Origin: Hyphomicrobiales bacterium
Lineage (GTDB): Bacteria; Pseudomonadota; Alphaproteobacteria; Rhizobiales; Rhizobiaceae
Assembly (NCBI GenBank): GCA_900470195.1
Contig: UEIJ01000028.1
Span: 110,607-174,606 of the forward strand
Reading direction: 5' to 3'
DNA: 64,000 nt
Position numbers and translations under genes: made by a program. The notes beneath the pieces were generated by a model. The model saw only the letters and a program-made list of their open reading frames with translations. It was not told the DNA's origin and searched no databases. Below are positions 17,655-26,957 of the stretch, in pieces; the first letter of the stretch is position 1; every line of letters starts with the position of its first letter.

Positions 17655-18101
17655 TCAAGCCTTCCGTTCGACAAGCAGGATGTGGTCGCAAGCGAGCACC
17701 ACTTCATCCCGCTGATTAAGCACTTCGCAGCGTTCCGTCACGCGTCCCATAGTGGCGCGCTTGGGATCGTCTTCCTTCGCACTGATCGTAACCCGCGTGC
17801 GGATCGTATCGCCGATATGCACCGGACGAATAAACCGCAGCCGATCATAACCATAGGAAAAAGCAACCGGATTGATCAATGTGGCCGTGAGGCCGACGCC
17901 TATGGCAAAAATCATGGTGCCATGCGCGATGCGCTGGCCGCCCGGCAAGGTCTTGGCGAATTCCGCATCCATGTGATGCGGGAAGAAATCGCCCGTATGA
18001 CCGGCGTGAACCACGAAATCGGTTTCGGTGATAGTGCGGCCCGAGGTAAGGCGCACATTGTTCATTTCATAGTCTTCATAGTAGATTTTCTGTTCGGCCA
18101 T
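17655..18101 (-). CDS. MaoC-like hot-dog dehydratase domain protein
   Basis: A 148-residue protein with a MaoC/R-hydratase hot-dog fold. Recognisable pieces are the opening [52 protein letters not shown] (catalytic Asp and His region) and [24 protein letters not shown]. Family members hydrate enoyl-CoA or dehydrate hydroxyacyl-CoA. No CoA step is known in the L-fucose pathway, so its presence within the operon, with 2 bases separating it from the upstream gene, is unexpected. It might act on a free acid or serve a side branch. Confidence 0.85.
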   Translation of the reverse strand: MAEQKIYYEDYEMNNVRLTSGRTITETDFVVHAGHTGDFFPHHMDAEFAKTLPGGQRIAHGTMIFAIGVGLTATLINPVAFSYGYDRLRFIRPVHIGDTIRTRVTISAKEDDPKRATMGRVTERCEVLNQRDEVVLACDHILLVERKA

Positions 18102-18103
18102 GA

Positions 18104-19183
18104 TCAGACCTCCGGTTTTGCGGCAAGCGGCGTGGCGGGCGCGGCGCTCGACTGATAGGCCGCCTCGACAAGCGCCATGGTGTGCCAGGCATCTTCGACC
18201 GAGCCGACGAGTTCAGCATCTTCGCCAGTCGCGAAGCGCTGCAACTGCGCCATGCGATTGAGGAAGGCGTCGGGGAACCACGCGCCTTCGAGCGGTACGG
18301 ATATCCATTCGTCACCACCCCTGGACTTGATCCAGAGCTCGTCCGGCTCGCCGCGCGGATAGTCGAGATTGACGCCCAGTTTCACATAGGCTGCACCTTC
18401 CGTGCCACAGATGCGGAACTCGCAGGCCTGAAACTTTCGGCCGAAATCATGATCGTGATTGACCGACAGTGCGCAACGGACGCGGTCGCCGTAATCGAGG
18501 ATTGCAGCAGTGCGGGTCTGGGCCACGTCGTGGTTCGGATGGCCAATGGTCTTGGCGTGAACGCCTTGCGGATTGCCGAGCAGACCGCGGATGAAATCCA
18601 GATAATGGATCGAATGCATGGCGATTTCGATGCGCGGCAAACCTTTCAGGAATGGCCACAGACCCCAAGGGGTTGCAAGCGCCAGCCATGCGTCGAAATC
18701 CACCACCTCGCCCAGCCAGCCCTTATCGACGGCGTCGTAAAGCGCGAGCATCATCGGCGCGAAGCGAAGCTGGAAATTCACCGCCGCTTTCAGATTGCGC
18801 GCGCGGCAGACCTTCAGGATTTCCGTCGCGCTTGCCAAGTCGCTGCCCATCGGCTTCTGGATGAGAACAGCCGCACCTTCCGGCAATTGCGACAGGATTT
18901 TCGCATGGGCCGATGGCGGTGTCGCCAGATCGAAGATCGCGCCTTCAACGGCAAGAGCTTCCTCAGCACTGGCAAAAGCCTTGATGCCCCAGTGGTCGGC
19001 AAGTTCCCGTGCCTTGTCCAGATCGGGATCGAAAATGCCTGCAACGGGAAAGCCGGCTTTCTTATAGGCGGGCAGATGCGCGTCGCCGACAATGCTGCCC
19101 GCGCCGAAGATCACGATGGGCTTTGGCTGCGCGGGCTTTGCCCACCATTGGCGCAGGGTCTTGGGGTCGAAAGCCTCAGTCAT
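18104..19183 (-). CDS. Gfo/Idh/MocA family oxidoreductase
   Basis: A 359-residue NAD(P)-dependent dehydrogenase. The N-terminal Rossmann domain shows [31 protein letters not shown]. The usual EKP motif is QKPMGSDL here. The C-terminal domain carries a conserved [16 protein letters not shown]. Such enzymes oxidise or reduce sugars and inositols. Within this operon it is the best candidate for the first oxidation, L-fucose (or another aldose) to its lactone, since no other aldose dehydrogenase is present. It overlaps the mutarotase stop by 8 bases. The substrate is inferred only from position. Confidence 0.85.
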   Translation of the reverse strand: MTEAFDPKTLRQWWAKPAQPKPIVIFGAGSIVGDAHLPAYKKAGFPVAGIFDPDLDKARELADHWGIKAFASAEEALAVEGAIFDLATPPSAHAKILSQLPEGAAVLIQKPMGSDLASATEILKVCRARNLKAAVNFQLRFAPMMLALYDAVDKGWLGEVVDFDAWLALATPWGLWPFLKGLPRIEIAMHSIHYLDFIRGLLGNPQGVHAKTIGHPNHDVAQTRTAAILDYGDRVRCALSVNHDHDFGRKFQACEFRICGTEGAAYVKLGVNLDYPRGEPDELWIKSRGGDEWISVPLEGAWFPDAFLNRMAQLQRFATGEDAELVGSVEDAWHTMALVEAAYQSSAAPATPLAAKPEV

Positions 19184-19520
19184 GATGGAATACCACTTCC
19201 ATCATCGCCCACCACTCGCCCTCTTTGCGGGTCTCAAACGGCTTCTGGCATGGCATGCAAACGGACCACCATTCCTGATTTTTGGGGCTTGCGGCCATCT
19301 TCTTCATGTCTGCCTCAAAATCGGTGCCGACATATTCCCATGTGCCAAACAGCAGGTTTTCCGGCTCCTTGAGAAAGATCGTATAGTTGGTGATGTTGCA
19401 TTCGGAAATGAGCGCCAGAATTTCCGGCCACACGCTCGCGTGCAGCTTCTTATATTCCGCGATCTTCTCAGGGTTCAGCCCGATCACCATGCCCATTCTT
19501 TGTTTCTGGCTCTGAACCAT
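19176..19520 (-). CDS. L-rhamnose mutarotase family protein
   Basis: A 114-residue protein of the RhaM/DUF718 family, which interconverts alpha and beta anomers of L-rhamnose or related 6-deoxy sugars. The core GMVIGLNPEKIAEYKKLHASVWPEI, ISECNITNYTIFLKEPENLLFGTWEY, and the ending with [12 protein letters not shown] match the family, including the His of KLHASVWPE. ATG 19520 overlaps the stop of the upstream dehydratase (TAATG). Family members are usually about 104 residues, so a start at the downstream Met is possible. In this operon it probably supplies the right anomer to the dehydrogenase. Confidence 0.87.
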   Translation of the reverse strand: MVQSQKQRMGMVIGLNPEKIAEYKKLHASVWPEILALISECNITNYTIFLKEPENLLFGTWEYVGTDFEADMKKMAASPKNQEWWSVCMPCQKPFETRKEGEWWAMMEVVFHHD

Positions 19521-20635
19521 TACGACCTCACGATCTCGCGGGTGAATTCGGAAATCGAACGGGCGCGTACGGCATCCCAGTCCCATTCGATACCGATACC
19601 CGGCTCGGACGGCGCGATGGCGCGACCGTCGCGGATTTCCATGCCCTTGGTGGTGAGGTCGTCGAGCTGCGGAATATATTCGACATAGCGACCGTTCTGC
19701 ACGGCGCAGACGAGGCTGACATGCAGTTCCATCAGGAAGTGCGGGCAGACCGGAATGTCGAATGTTTCCGCCACATGGGCGACTTTCAGCCAGGGCGTGA
19801 TGCCGCCGATGCGCGCCACATCCACCTGCACGATGGAGCATGCGCCCTTCTGCATATATTCGCGGAAATGGCGGATCGAATAGATGGATTCGCCCACCGC
19901 AATCGGCGTCGGGGTGGAGCGCGTCAGGCGGATATGGCCGTCGAGATCGTCAGCCGGAAGTGGCTCTTCGATCCATGCGAGATCAAGTTCCTTCAGACGC
20001 TCGGCGCGACGAATGGCTTCGTCCACCGTAAAGCCCTGATTGCAATCGGTCATGATCTCGAAGCCGTCACCGAGGGCAGCGCGCACTGCGGCAAGACGCG
20101 CATAATCTTCAGAACCGTGCGGCTTGCCGATCTTGACCTTGGAGCCGGAAAAACCCTTGGCCTTGGCGGCAAGCGCATCCTCGACCAGAGCTTCTTTCTC
20201 GATATGCAGCCAGCCGCCTTCGGTGGTGTAGAGCGGGCAGCTTTCCTTGGCGCCGCCAGCAAGTTTCCAGAGCGGCAGGCCCTGCTTTTTCGCACGCAAA
20301 TCCCAGAGTGCCGTATCGACCGCAGCCAGCGCCAGCGCAGTGATCGCGCCGATGGTGGTGGCATGGGTTGCAAATTCCAGCTTGCGCCAGATGGCCTCGA
20401 TGCAATCGGCATCCTCGCCGATAATCAGCGGCACGAGATGGTCGCTCAACAGGCGCATGACGGACGAACCGCCCGTGCCGATCGTATAGCTGTAGCCCGT
20501 GCCGACCGCACCGTCGCTGTCGGTGATGGTGACAATCGGCGTTTCCTGGCTGACGAAGCTCTGGATCGCGTCGGTGCGCTTGACCTTCGGCGGAAGGTCG
20601 ACCATGCGCAGTTCAACTTTTTCGATACGCGCCAT
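19520..20635 (-). CDS. Mandelate racemase/muconate lactonizing enzyme family acid-sugar dehydratase
   Basis: A second enolase-superfamily enzyme of 371 residues. It keeps the catalytic pattern KVKIGKPH (KxK), DCNQGF (Asp), WIEEPL (Glu), AVGESIYS (Glu) and CPHFLMELH (His), as in mandelate-racemase-type dehydratases. It is distinct from the fuconate dehydratase at the operon end, so the locus may act on two sugar acids or contain a racemase-like step. ATG 20635 is 2 bases past the ABC ATPase stop, followed by overlap with the mutarotase. The substrate cannot be read from sequence, and galactarate-like, fuconate-like or related acids are all possible. Confidence 0.87.
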   Translation of the reverse strand: MARIEKVELRMVDLPPKVKRTDAIQSFVSQETPIVTITDSDGAVGTGYSYTIGTGGSSVMRLLSDHLVPLIIGEDADCIEAIWRKLEFATHATTIGAITALALAAVDTALWDLRAKKQGLPLWKLAGGAKESCPLYTTEGGWLHIEKEALVEDALAAKAKGFSGSKVKIGKPHGSEDYARLAAVRAALGDGFEIMTDCNQGFTVDEAIRRAERLKELDLAWIEEPLPADDLDGHIRLTRSTPTPIAVGESIYSIRHFREYMQKGACSIVQVDVARIGGITPWLKVAHVAETFDIPVCPHFLMELHVSLVCAVQNGRYVEYIPQLDDLTTKGMEIRDGRAIAPSEPGIGIEWDWDAVRARSISEFTREIVRS

Positions 20636-20637
20636 AA

Positions 20638-21729
<1,092 letters not shown>

Positions 21730-21736
21730 TGTTCTA

Positions 21737-22615
21737 TCAACCTTTAACCGCGCCGAACGTCAGACCAGCAACGAGGTGCTTCTGGACGATGAATGTGAGG
21801 GTCAGCGCCGGAATAATCATCACGACCGCCAGCGCGCACATGCCGCGCCAGTCGATGGTGAATTCAGCGGTGTAATCGAGAAGACCGACAGGAAGGGTCT
21901 TGGAATTGACGGAACGGGTAAGCTGGGAAGCCAGCGCATATTCGTTCCATGAGGTGAGAAAGGCGAAGATGCCTGCCGTTGCGATGCCGGGACCGGCCAG
22001 CGGAAACTCCACCTGCCAGAAAGCCTGCCAACGCGTGCAGCCGTCAATCTGGGCGGCTTCCGCAAGGTCCTTCGGTACCTGACGGAAGAAACCGTCGATC
22101 AGCCAGATCGTGAACGGCACGTTCAGCGCCACATAGGTGAGGATCAGGCCGAAATGGGTGTCGATGATGCCGATGCGCGAATAGACCATGAACAGCGGCA
22201 GCGAGAGCGCAATGCCCGGCACCGAACGCGTCAGCATGAAACCGAGGAAGGTTGCCGACTTGCCCCAGAAGCGGAAGCGCGCAAAGGCATAGCCGCCCGA
22301 AACGCCGATGATCAGCGCGATCACGGTGGAGGTGACCGAGATGATGAGCGAATTGCGGAAATAATCCCAGACCGGGATGCCGCCACCGCCCGCGCCCGAG
22401 AACATGGCGCGATAGGCCTCGAAGGTGATTTCCTGCGGAATCCAGACCGGCGGCTTTGCCATGATTTCGACCGGCGGACGCAGCGACGAAAGCACGATCC
22501 ACAGGCCAGGCAGGCAGATGACGGTCATCGCCAGAAACAGGCCGACGAGATAAGCGACTTTCTTGGCGCGACGCAGCAAGCGATGCTGGCTGTTGGAGAG
22601 TGTTGTTGTAGCCAT
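21737..22615 (-). CDS. Carbohydrate ABC permease (MalG/UgpE type)
   Basis: A 292-residue inner-membrane permease with about six transmembrane helices. The first is at residues 22-45 (VGLFLAMTVICLPGLWIVLSS). The EAA loop contacting the ATPase reads DLAEAAQIDGCTRWQAFWQVEFPLAGPGI. ATG 22615 lies just past the upstream permease stop, with the ribosome site GGAGTGG inside that gene. It forms the importer together with the neighbouring permease and ATPase. Confidence 0.95.
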   Translation of the reverse strand: MATTTLSNSQHRLLRRAKKVAYLVGLFLAMTVICLPGLWIVLSSLRPPVEIMAKPPVWIPQEITFEAYRAMFSGAGGGGIPVWDYFRNSLIISVTSTVIALIIGVSGGYAFARFRFWGKSATFLGFMLTRSVPGIALSLPLFMVYSRIGIIDTHFGLILTYVALNVPFTIWLIDGFFRQVPKDLAEAAQIDGCTRWQAFWQVEFPLAGPGIATAGIFAFLTSWNEYALASQLTRSVNSKTLPVGLLDYTAEFTIDWRGMCALAVVMIIPALTLTFIVQKHLVAGLTFGAVKG

Positions 22616-22617
22616 GA

Positions 22618-23511
22618 TTACCACTCCGCTCCAATCTGCGTGCGTGCTGCTGCAAGCTTGCGGAAGAACATTACGGTGAAGAGGATCGAAAGCAGGATCG
22701 CGACATAGGCCATGGCATTGGCCAGCCCCATCTGCGCATCCGAATAGGCGGTGCGTCCCACCAGCGTCCAGATAAGTTCGGTGCGGCGCGCAGGCCCGCC
22801 ATCGGTCATGATCTTCACAATGTCATAGGCGCGCGCCACATCGAGCGAGCGAATGGTCATCGCGATGAAGGCAAACGGCATCAGGTAGGGCCAGATGACA
22901 TAGCGGAAGGTCTGCCACGGCGTGCAGCCATCGACGCGCGCGGCTTCCACCGGGTCCTGCGGCATGGACAGGAGACCGCCCAGAATGAGGATCGCGAACA
23001 CCGAAGTCGACATCCAGACCTCTGCCAGCAAAATCGCAAACAGCGCCAGATTGCCGTCGATGAGCCATGGAATGGCGGTATTGGTCAGGCCCAGCGATTG
23101 CAGCGCATTGTTCACCAGACCGATATTGTCGTTGAACATGAACTTGAACTGGAAGCCGACGAGCACCGGCGAAAACATCATCGGGAACATCATCAGCGTG
23201 CGCAGCACGCGCTGGCCGCGCGTCGCCTTGTTGACGAGCATGGCGAGGCCGAGGCCGAGCAGCATTTCCAGATTGAGCGCAATCGTGAGGAATATCACCG
23301 TGCGGATGAATGCCGCCCAGAATACCCAGTCGGTCATGATGCGCTGATAGTTGCGCAGGCCGATGAAGTTGAACAGGCTGTCGGGGCGCGTCAGCCGGAA
23401 CGGCGTGAAGCTTGAGTAAAGCGAAAGCGCGAGAGGAAACAAAACCACCGCTGCGAGGATAATGATGGCCGGAAGCAGAAGCAGGACCGGCGGAGAAATT
23501 CGTCTAAACAT
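22618..23511 (-). CDS. Carbohydrate ABC permease (MalF/UgpA type)
   Basis: A 297-residue permease with six predicted helices. The N-terminal helix is PPVLLLLPAIIILAAVVLFPL and the EAA loop is DPVEAARVDGCTPWQTFRYVIWPYLMPF. It lies between the binding protein gene and the second permease in the operon. The MalF-type P2 loop is short, as in the UgpA subfamily. Confidence 0.95.
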   Translation of the reverse strand: MFRRISPPVLLLLPAIIILAAVVLFPLALSLYSSFTPFRLTRPDSLFNFIGLRNYQRIMTDWVFWAAFIRTVIFLTIALNLEMLLGLGLAMLVNKATRGQRVLRTLMMFPMMFSPVLVGFQFKFMFNDNIGLVNNALQSLGLTNTAIPWLIDGNLALFAILLAEVWMSTSVFAILILGGLLSMPQDPVEAARVDGCTPWQTFRYVIWPYLMPFAFIAMTIRSLDVARAYDIVKIMTDGGPARRTELIWTLVGRTAYSDAQMGLANAMAYVAILLSILFTVMFFRKLAAARTQIGAEW

Positions 23512-23616
23512 TGTTCTTCCGAAGCGGTGGAATTAGCACCAAGGCATATGCACATCATGTGTCGCGCGGCCCGCCAGCCGTCTTCCAGCGGCGGGCCATG
23601 CGTTCATGAAGCGAAA

Positions 23617-24936
23617 TCAGAGTTCGCCAGCATCCTCGAGGATCTGCGTTGCCTTCTTGGCCGCATCGTCAAGAGCCTGTTGCGAGGTCTTGTCGCCAAG
23701 GATTGCCGCCTGAAGTTCAGGATAGACGGCATTGGAAATCTCGATCCAGGACGGGGTCTGCGGAACCGGGAAAGCGGTCTTTGCCGTTTCCTGGAATACC
23801 GACAGCACTTCCTTCTTGTACGGGTCGGAAGCGGCCTGTTCGATGACGTAATCCCAGACAGCGGTACGGGTTGGCAGCGTTCCCGCAGCCGATTCCTGCT
23901 TCTGCGAATCCTCGTTGGTCAGGAACCAGACGAGCGAGGCGGCAGCCTCCTTGTTGTCACAGGATTCGGTGACCGAGAAGCCGTGATGGCCCGACCATCC
24001 GGTGCGCTTGCCGCTCGATCCTGCCGGCGGGGGAACGATGCCGACATTGCCTGCGACCTTCGACGATTTCGGATCGTTGAAATAGGTCGCCCAGCCCGGC
24101 CAATCGAGATTGATCGCGATGGTGCCCGAGGCAAAGCCTGCGCCGAGTTCATCCCAGAGATAGTTGGTCGTGCCCGCAGGCACAGCCTTGGCCTTGTAGA
24201 GATTGACGAACCAGTCGAGCGCACGCACACCGGCTTCCGAATTGAAGGCAGGCTTGCCGTCCTTGTCGAGATATTCGCCGCCTTCGGCAACCAGCATTTC
24301 ATAGAAGCGGCCGTTGATGGCTTCTTCCTTGCCGGCGAACTGCGTGCCGTAGAAATTCGGCGGATCGGCAAAGAAGACGGCCTGATCGGAAACTTCCTTC
24401 CAGGTCTTTGGCGGCGCCAGATCGTAGCCGTATTTCTCCTTGAAGGCGGTCTTTTTGGCGGCGTCTTCGTAGAGGTTCTTCTGGTAATAAAGCGCCGAGA
24501 CGTCATATTGCGCGCGCGGCAGCATGATCAGCTTGTCGTTCAGCGTCGATGCCTTGATGACCGACGGCACGAAGCCTTCGATTTCTTCCTTTGGAAGCAA
24601 ACCGTTCAGATCGGCATAAAGATCAGGATATTGCGGCGCAAAGGACGAGTGGTTGGAGCCCACGCACCAGTTGATCGAGCCGGAGGCTATGTCCGACTTG
24701 ATTTCCTTATCCAGTTCGAAATGGTTCTTCTTGGAAAGAATGTTGACCTTGGCGCCGGTTGCCTTTTCCCACTCAGCAATGCGCGAATAGAGCGCTTCAT
24801 ATTGCTGACCGCCGATGAGCTTGGCGTTTATGGTAACGCCTTCAAACTTACCCGGCAGGTCGGCCGCACCAGCCACCCCCACTCCCAACGCCAACAGAGC
24901 CGCCCCCGTCAGGCAGGACGTTTTGAAATTCCTCAT
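23617..24936 (-). CDS. Sugar ABC transporter periplasmic binding protein
   Basis: A 439-residue extracellular solute-binding protein of the family 1 type (sugar/UgpB-like). Residues 1-26 are a signal peptide (basic start MRNFKTS, hydrophobic core, cleavage near GVAGA-AD). The mature protein begins LPGKFEGVTINAKLIGGQQ. ATG 24936 follows a strong AGGAGGAG. It is the first gene of the fucose operon and diverges from iclR. The expected ligand is L-fucose or a related sugar, inferred from the downstream enzymes. A long frame antisense to it is a shadow. Confidence 0.93.
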   Translation of the reverse strand: MRNFKTSCLTGAALLALGVGVAGAADLPGKFEGVTINAKLIGGQQYEALYSRIAEWEKATGAKVNILSKKNHFELDKEIKSDIASGSINWCVGSNHSSFAPQYPDLYADLNGLLPKEEIEGFVPSVIKASTLNDKLIMLPRAQYDVSALYYQKNLYEDAAKKTAFKEKYGYDLAPPKTWKEVSDQAVFFADPPNFYGTQFAGKEEAINGRFYEMLVAEGGEYLDKDGKPAFNSEAGVRALDWFVNLYKAKAVPAGTTNYLWDELGAGFASGTIAINLDWPGWATYFNDPKSSKVAGNVGIVPPPAGSSGKRTGWSGHHGFSVTESCDNKEAAASLVWFLTNEDSQKQESAAGTLPTRTAVWDYVIEQAASDPYKKEVLSVFQETAKTAFPVPQTPSWIEISNAVYPELQAAILGDKTSQQALDDAAKKATQILEDAGEL

Positions 24937-24990
24937 GCATCTCCTCCTCGCGACGGACATTTCTCCTGTCCGTCCCCAATTGTAAATTTG

Positions 24991-25020
24991 GTATTTATAT
25001 GCAAACATATTATTCAAAAC
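24991..25020. promoter_or_regulatory. Candidate operator between sugar operon and iclR
   Basis: TTATATG-caaa-CATATTA is an imperfect dyad in an AT-rich stretch of the 168-base divergent intergenic region. An IclR-type dimer could bind here to control both directions. The rating is low because only symmetry and position support it. Confidence 0.4.
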
Positions 25021-25104
25021 TGGTCAAGGCGAGTTTCCGCACTTTGCGACTTTCGCAACCGCGTTTGTTCGTATATGAAGAGAAATATTCACGAGGGAGC
25101 CAAC

Positions 25105-25884
25105 GTGGAAACAGATGATCGCTATCGCGCCCCCGCGCTGGACAAGGGGCTGGATATTCTGGAACTGCTTGCAAGCGTGGACGGCGGCCTGACACAGGCA
25201 GAAATTGCCAAACACCTCGACCGCAGTCCCAATGAATTCTACCGGATGCTGGACCGGCTGGTGAAGCGCGGTTACGTGACCAAGCTCGAAGGCGACCGCT
25301 ATTCGCTGACACTCAAGCTGTTTGGCCTGGCGCATCTTCATGCCCCGGTGCGCAGGCTCGCTTCCTTTGCCACGCCCTTCATGCGGGAACTCGCAGACCG
25401 CTCGAAACAGGCCAACCAGCTTGCAGTCTTTGATCGCGGGTCTGTCGTTGTCATCGCACAGCAGGAAGCACCGGATTATTGGGGCATATCGATCCGCGTC
25501 GGCTCGCATATCAGCCTGTTCGACACCGGTTCCGGCCATGTGCTTCTCGCCTTCCGTTCGCCGGACGAACGCAGGATGATGATTGCCGAATATGCAAAGG
25601 ACCTTGAAAGCGTAAAGCTCGATCAGAGCTTCTACGAGCGCCTCGACCAGATTCGCGAGCGCGGTTATGAAATGATGCCGAGCGCCCAGGTGGCAGGCGT
25701 CTATAATCTCTCGGCTCCAATTCTTGGACCTGACGGCACCTGCATAGCCTCGCTGACCTGTCCTTATGTGACGCTGGTCAATTCTGCTTCCGCACCCGAC
25801 ATTACGCAGACCATCAGCCTGTTGCAAAAGACCGTCAAGGACCTTTCAAAACTGGTTGGCTCCGATATCGGAGCCACCGATTAG
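25105..25884 (+). CDS. IclR-family transcriptional regulator
   Basis: A 259-residue regulator. The N-terminal winged helix-turn-helix reads LDKGLDILELLASVDGGLTQAEIAKHLDRSPNEFYRMLDRLVKRGYV. The C-terminal ligand domain includes LAVFDRGSVVVIAQQEAPDYW and a conserved GVYNLSAPIL. The GTG at 25105 was chosen because GGGAGC precedes it at 5-8 bases, while an ATG at 25075 has no ribosome site. It is divergent from the importer operon and reads into the lactonase, so it likely responds to a pathway sugar or acid. Confidence 0.9.
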   Translation: METDDRYRAPALDKGLDILELLASVDGGLTQAEIAKHLDRSPNEFYRMLDRLVKRGYVTKLEGDRYSLTLKLFGLAHLHAPVRRLASFATPFMRELADRSKQANQLAVFDRGSVVVIAQQEAPDYWGISIRVGSHISLFDTGSGHVLLAFRSPDERRMMIAEYAKDLESVKLDQSFYERLDQIRERGYEMMPSAQVAGVYNLSAPILGPDGTCIASLTCPYVTLVNSASAPDITQTISLLQKTVKDLSKLVGSDIGATD

Positions 25885-25953
25885 CGGTTGCCGGTAATTC
25901 TTATTTGAAAACTCTCTTCTTTTTTGAAAATATAAAGCAGGAGGAGAGTTTTC

Positions 25954-26802
25954 ATGATTATCGATACCCATCTGCATCTGATCGACAAAAGCGCGCTGAA
26001 TTATCCATGGCTTGACGGCGTTGCCGCGCTCAACCGGGATTTTCTGTTCGAGACCTATCGGAAGCAGGCAGAGCGCTGCGGCATCAAGGCGGCGCTGCAT
26101 ATGGAAGTGGATGTGGCAGCCGATGCCATCCAGGCTGAAACGGACCATATTCAGGAGACTTCCAGACGATCCGGCGGCTTCATCAAGGGCGCCATTGCCT
26201 CCTGCCGTCCGGAAGAGCCCGGCTTTGCCGAATATCTGGAACAGAGCCGCAGCAATCCTTTCGTCAAAGGCTTCCGCCGCGTGTTGCATGTCGTGCCCGA
26301 CGATGTTTCCGAGGGCGCTCTTTTCCGCGAAAACATCAAGCGGCTGGAAGGCACTGGCCTCACATTCGACCTCTGCACGCTTCCACACCAGATCGACAAG
26401 GTGCTGGCGCTGGCCGATCTCGCGCCGGACGTGCAATTCGTGCTCGATCACTGCGGCGTTCCCGACATCAAGTCGGATGCGCGGACAAGCTGGGAGAAGG
26501 GCATTACCGAGGTTTCTCAACGCGATAATGTGGTCGCCAAGATCTCCGGCGTGGTCGCCTATGCCGAGCAGGCGAGCTGGACCGTCGACACCATTCGCCC
26601 CTATGTGGAGCATGTCATCCGGTCGTTCGGCTGGGAACGCGTGGTGTGGGGAAGCGACTGGCCGGTCTGCACATTGGCGACCAATGTCGATGCCGGGCTT
26701 TCAACATGGGTTGCAGCAACCCATGCGCTTCTGGAAGGATGCAGCGAAGACGAAAAGGCGCTGCTTCTGTCTGAGAACGCGCGCCGTATCTGGAACCTTT
26801 AA
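25954..26802 (+). CDS. Amidohydrolase, probable L-fucono-1,5-lactonase
   Basis: A 282-residue metal-dependent amidohydrolase of the amidohydro_2 group. It shows the N-terminal DTHLHL metal motif, FVLDHCGVPDIKS, ISGVVAYAE and the terminal WGSDWPVCTL with the catalytic Asp. COG3618 members of this type open sugar lactones, including L-fucono-1,5-lactone to L-fuconate. The start has AGGAGGAGAG just before it. It follows iclR by 69 bases. Pathway logic puts it between the dehydrogenase and fuconate dehydratase encoded on the other strand. Confidence 0.87.
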   Translation: MIIDTHLHLIDKSALNYPWLDGVAALNRDFLFETYRKQAERCGIKAALHMEVDVAADAIQAETDHIQETSRRSGGFIKGAIASCRPEEPGFAEYLEQSRSNPFVKGFRRVLHVVPDDVSEGALFRENIKRLEGTGLTFDLCTLPHQIDKVLALADLAPDVQFVLDHCGVPDIKSDARTSWEKGITEVSQRDNVVAKISGVVAYAEQASWTVDTIRPYVEHVIRSFGWERVVWGSDWPVCTLATNVDAGLSTWVAATHALLEGCSEDEKALLLSENARRIWNL

Positions 26803-26817
26803 GCTTCCCGCTCGCTT

Positions 26818-26934
26818 CCCCCTCATCCTGAGGAGACAGGCACCGCATTTCCCCTTTGGATCCCTCGATCCTTCGAGACACCTCCTTCGCAAGCTCAGGA
26901 GTCTCCTCAGGATGAGGGTGGAGGGGGAGAGGCC
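26818..26934. repeat. Rhizobial-type inverted repeat element
   Basis: CCTCATCCTGAGGAGA at 26821-26836 is repeated exactly in reverse complement (TCTCCTCAGGATGAGG) at 26902-26917, enclosing CTCGATCCTTCGAGACACCTCC-type sequence. This 97-bp palindromic unit is the kind of small repeat dispersed between genes in many Rhizobiales. It lies between convergent genes. Confidence 0.8.
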
Positions 26935-26957
26935 GGTGTAAGGACCAATACTAGCCG

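Noticed and set aside
23527..25020. Long plus-strand open frame (about 500 codons) before iclR that would fuse to the regulator
   Set aside because: It lies antisense to a clear ABC binding-protein gene, has an Arg/His-rich non-protein-like composition, and the regulator has its own ribosome site at 25105.
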